From positions 7,396 through 71,395 of the forward strand of contig DAOQWL010000020.1 of the NCBI GenBank assembly GCA_035342095.1: a DNA stretch of 64,000 nt, given 5' to 3'. The first letter of the stretch is position 1. Each line of letters opens with the position of its first letter. Origin of the DNA: PLanc-01 sp035342095 (GTDB lineage: Bacteria; Planctomycetota; Phycisphaerae; Sedimentisphaerales; Anaerobacaceae). The position numbers and the translations under genes were made by a program. Below the pieces are notes generated by a model. It made no database searches. It saw only the letters and a list, made by a program, of their open reading frames with translations, and had not been told where the DNA came from. This document shows, in pieces, positions 63,647 through 64,000 of this stretch.

Positions 63647-63821
63647 GGAAATGCTAGTGGCCCGCACATCCATCGAGATCTTCGCCAACGACGGCCAGGT
63701 CTACATGCCGATGGGCGTGATCGGGCCGGAAAGCAACAAGACCCTGGGACTCCTCGCGACTGCCGGCCCAGTAAAAATCGAGTCCCTCGAAGTCCACCGC
63801 CTCCGTTCCATCTGGCCATGA
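63647..63821 (+). pseudogene. 5'-truncated remnant of a GH32 glycosidase
   Basis: About 58 residues: ARTSIEIFANDGQVYMPMGV, GPESNKTLGLLAT, GPVKIESLEVHRLRSIWP. This is the C-terminal beta-sandwich edge of a GH32 levanase/invertase-type enzyme. The catalytic propeller that should precede it is absent. The upstream DNA is instead a GGGGACGGATTCC-rich low-complexity stretch (63565-63655), so the fusion point is abrupt. Nothing follows before the window edge except noncoding sequence. Confidence 0.7.
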
Positions 63822-64000
63822 GTAGCCGTTTCGCAGGCCGACCGGAAGAACGCAGGACGGTCAAGCCGAGAAGAACGAAAGAGCACGCAGAAGAGGCGCG
63901 TGACACAACTGACCTCTCTGCTAATGCCCTTTTCGCTTCCTTTCGTTTCTTTGTGCGTCAGTGAAACTGTCGTTGTCTTGTGATCTGAAAGGAGGTCACC
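63822..64000. other. Right-edge stretch ending in a strong ribosome site
   Basis: No gene is seen. The last bases, AAAGGAGGTCACC, are a strong Shine-Dalgarno sequence, probably for a gene starting just beyond the edge. Confidence 0.4.

Noticed and set aside
63984..64000. AAAGGAGGTCACC as the 3' end of a 16S rRNA on the minus strand
   Set aside because: The 16S end would read AAAGGAGGTGATCC in this orientation; it is a ribosome site for a gene beyond the edge.
1..64000. CRISPR arrays, transposases, rRNA and phage genes
   Set aside because: None was seen on either strand; no regularly spaced direct repeats or transposase motifs.

Overview
The window looks like a chromosomal segment of a GC-rich planctomycete-type bacterium, most likely from the Phycisphaerae/Sedimentisphaerales side of the phylum. 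This is inferred from gene content, not from a marker search. The clues are secreted proteins with prepilin-type leaders outside the secretion operon, large secreted modular glycosidases, a PQQ-like beta-propeller with the WRGPRGDG opening, an ECF sigma factor with a long C-terminal extension, and an E-F-G-H-I-J-K-L-M-C-D type II secretion operon. No mobile element, CRISPR array or rRNA is visible. One tRNA-Pro (CGG) is present.

Layout. 1-9 kb: a dinG helicase cut by the left edge, a secreted C1 peptidase, a Gly/Met-rich secreted protein, a HEAT-repeat membrane protein and a seven-fold PPC-repeat/LamG protein. 9.2-10.2 kb: two Hsp20 chaperones behind a near-perfect sigma-54 promoter. 10.4-16 kb: a 1390-residue three-module carbohydrate enzyme and a PQQ-propeller protein. 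16.2-20.9 kb: a tightly packed three-gene operon with a CHASE2 nucleotide cyclase, a metallo-beta-lactamase-fold hydrolase and a MscS channel carrying a cyclic-nucleotide-binding domain. 21-22.4 kb: an SH3 protein with an M48 lipoprotein protease. 22.5-28.4 kb: a GH2 glycosidase and a CBM9-like protein. 28.4-30 kb: ECF sigma, a small membrane protein and a Spy/CnrX-like periplasmic protein, all overlapping.

30.9-43.9 kb is one type II secretion operon led by a small secreted Gly-rich protein and closed by a clear stem-loop. The prepilin peptidase is not in the window. 44-49 kb holds two stand-alone pseudopilin-like proteins, two tandem CBS-domain proteins, a truncated glycosidase remnant and a PAP2 phosphatase. 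49-58.3 kb carries a YgiQ radical SAM protein, a MarC-family protein, an extended ECF sigma factor, a trio of exported enzymes (SMP-30 lactonase-like, O-methyltransferase, Tat-exported aldo/keto reductase), a small overlapping two-gene pair that may be a toxin/immunity module, a small GyrI-like protein and a DMT transporter. 58.7-64 kb has priA, tRNA-Pro, a UDP-sugar dehydrogenase with a NusG/RfaH-like regulator (possible start of a polysaccharide locus) and a 5'-truncated GH32 remnant.

Together the genes suggest an organism that exports many polysaccharide-active and cell-envelope proteins through a type II system and handles envelope stress with ECF sigma factors. The most system-like observation is the cyclase / hydrolase / cyclic-nucleotide-gated channel operon at 16.2-20.9 kb. 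It could form a complete second-messenger circuit: a synthase, a possible eraser and an effector channel.
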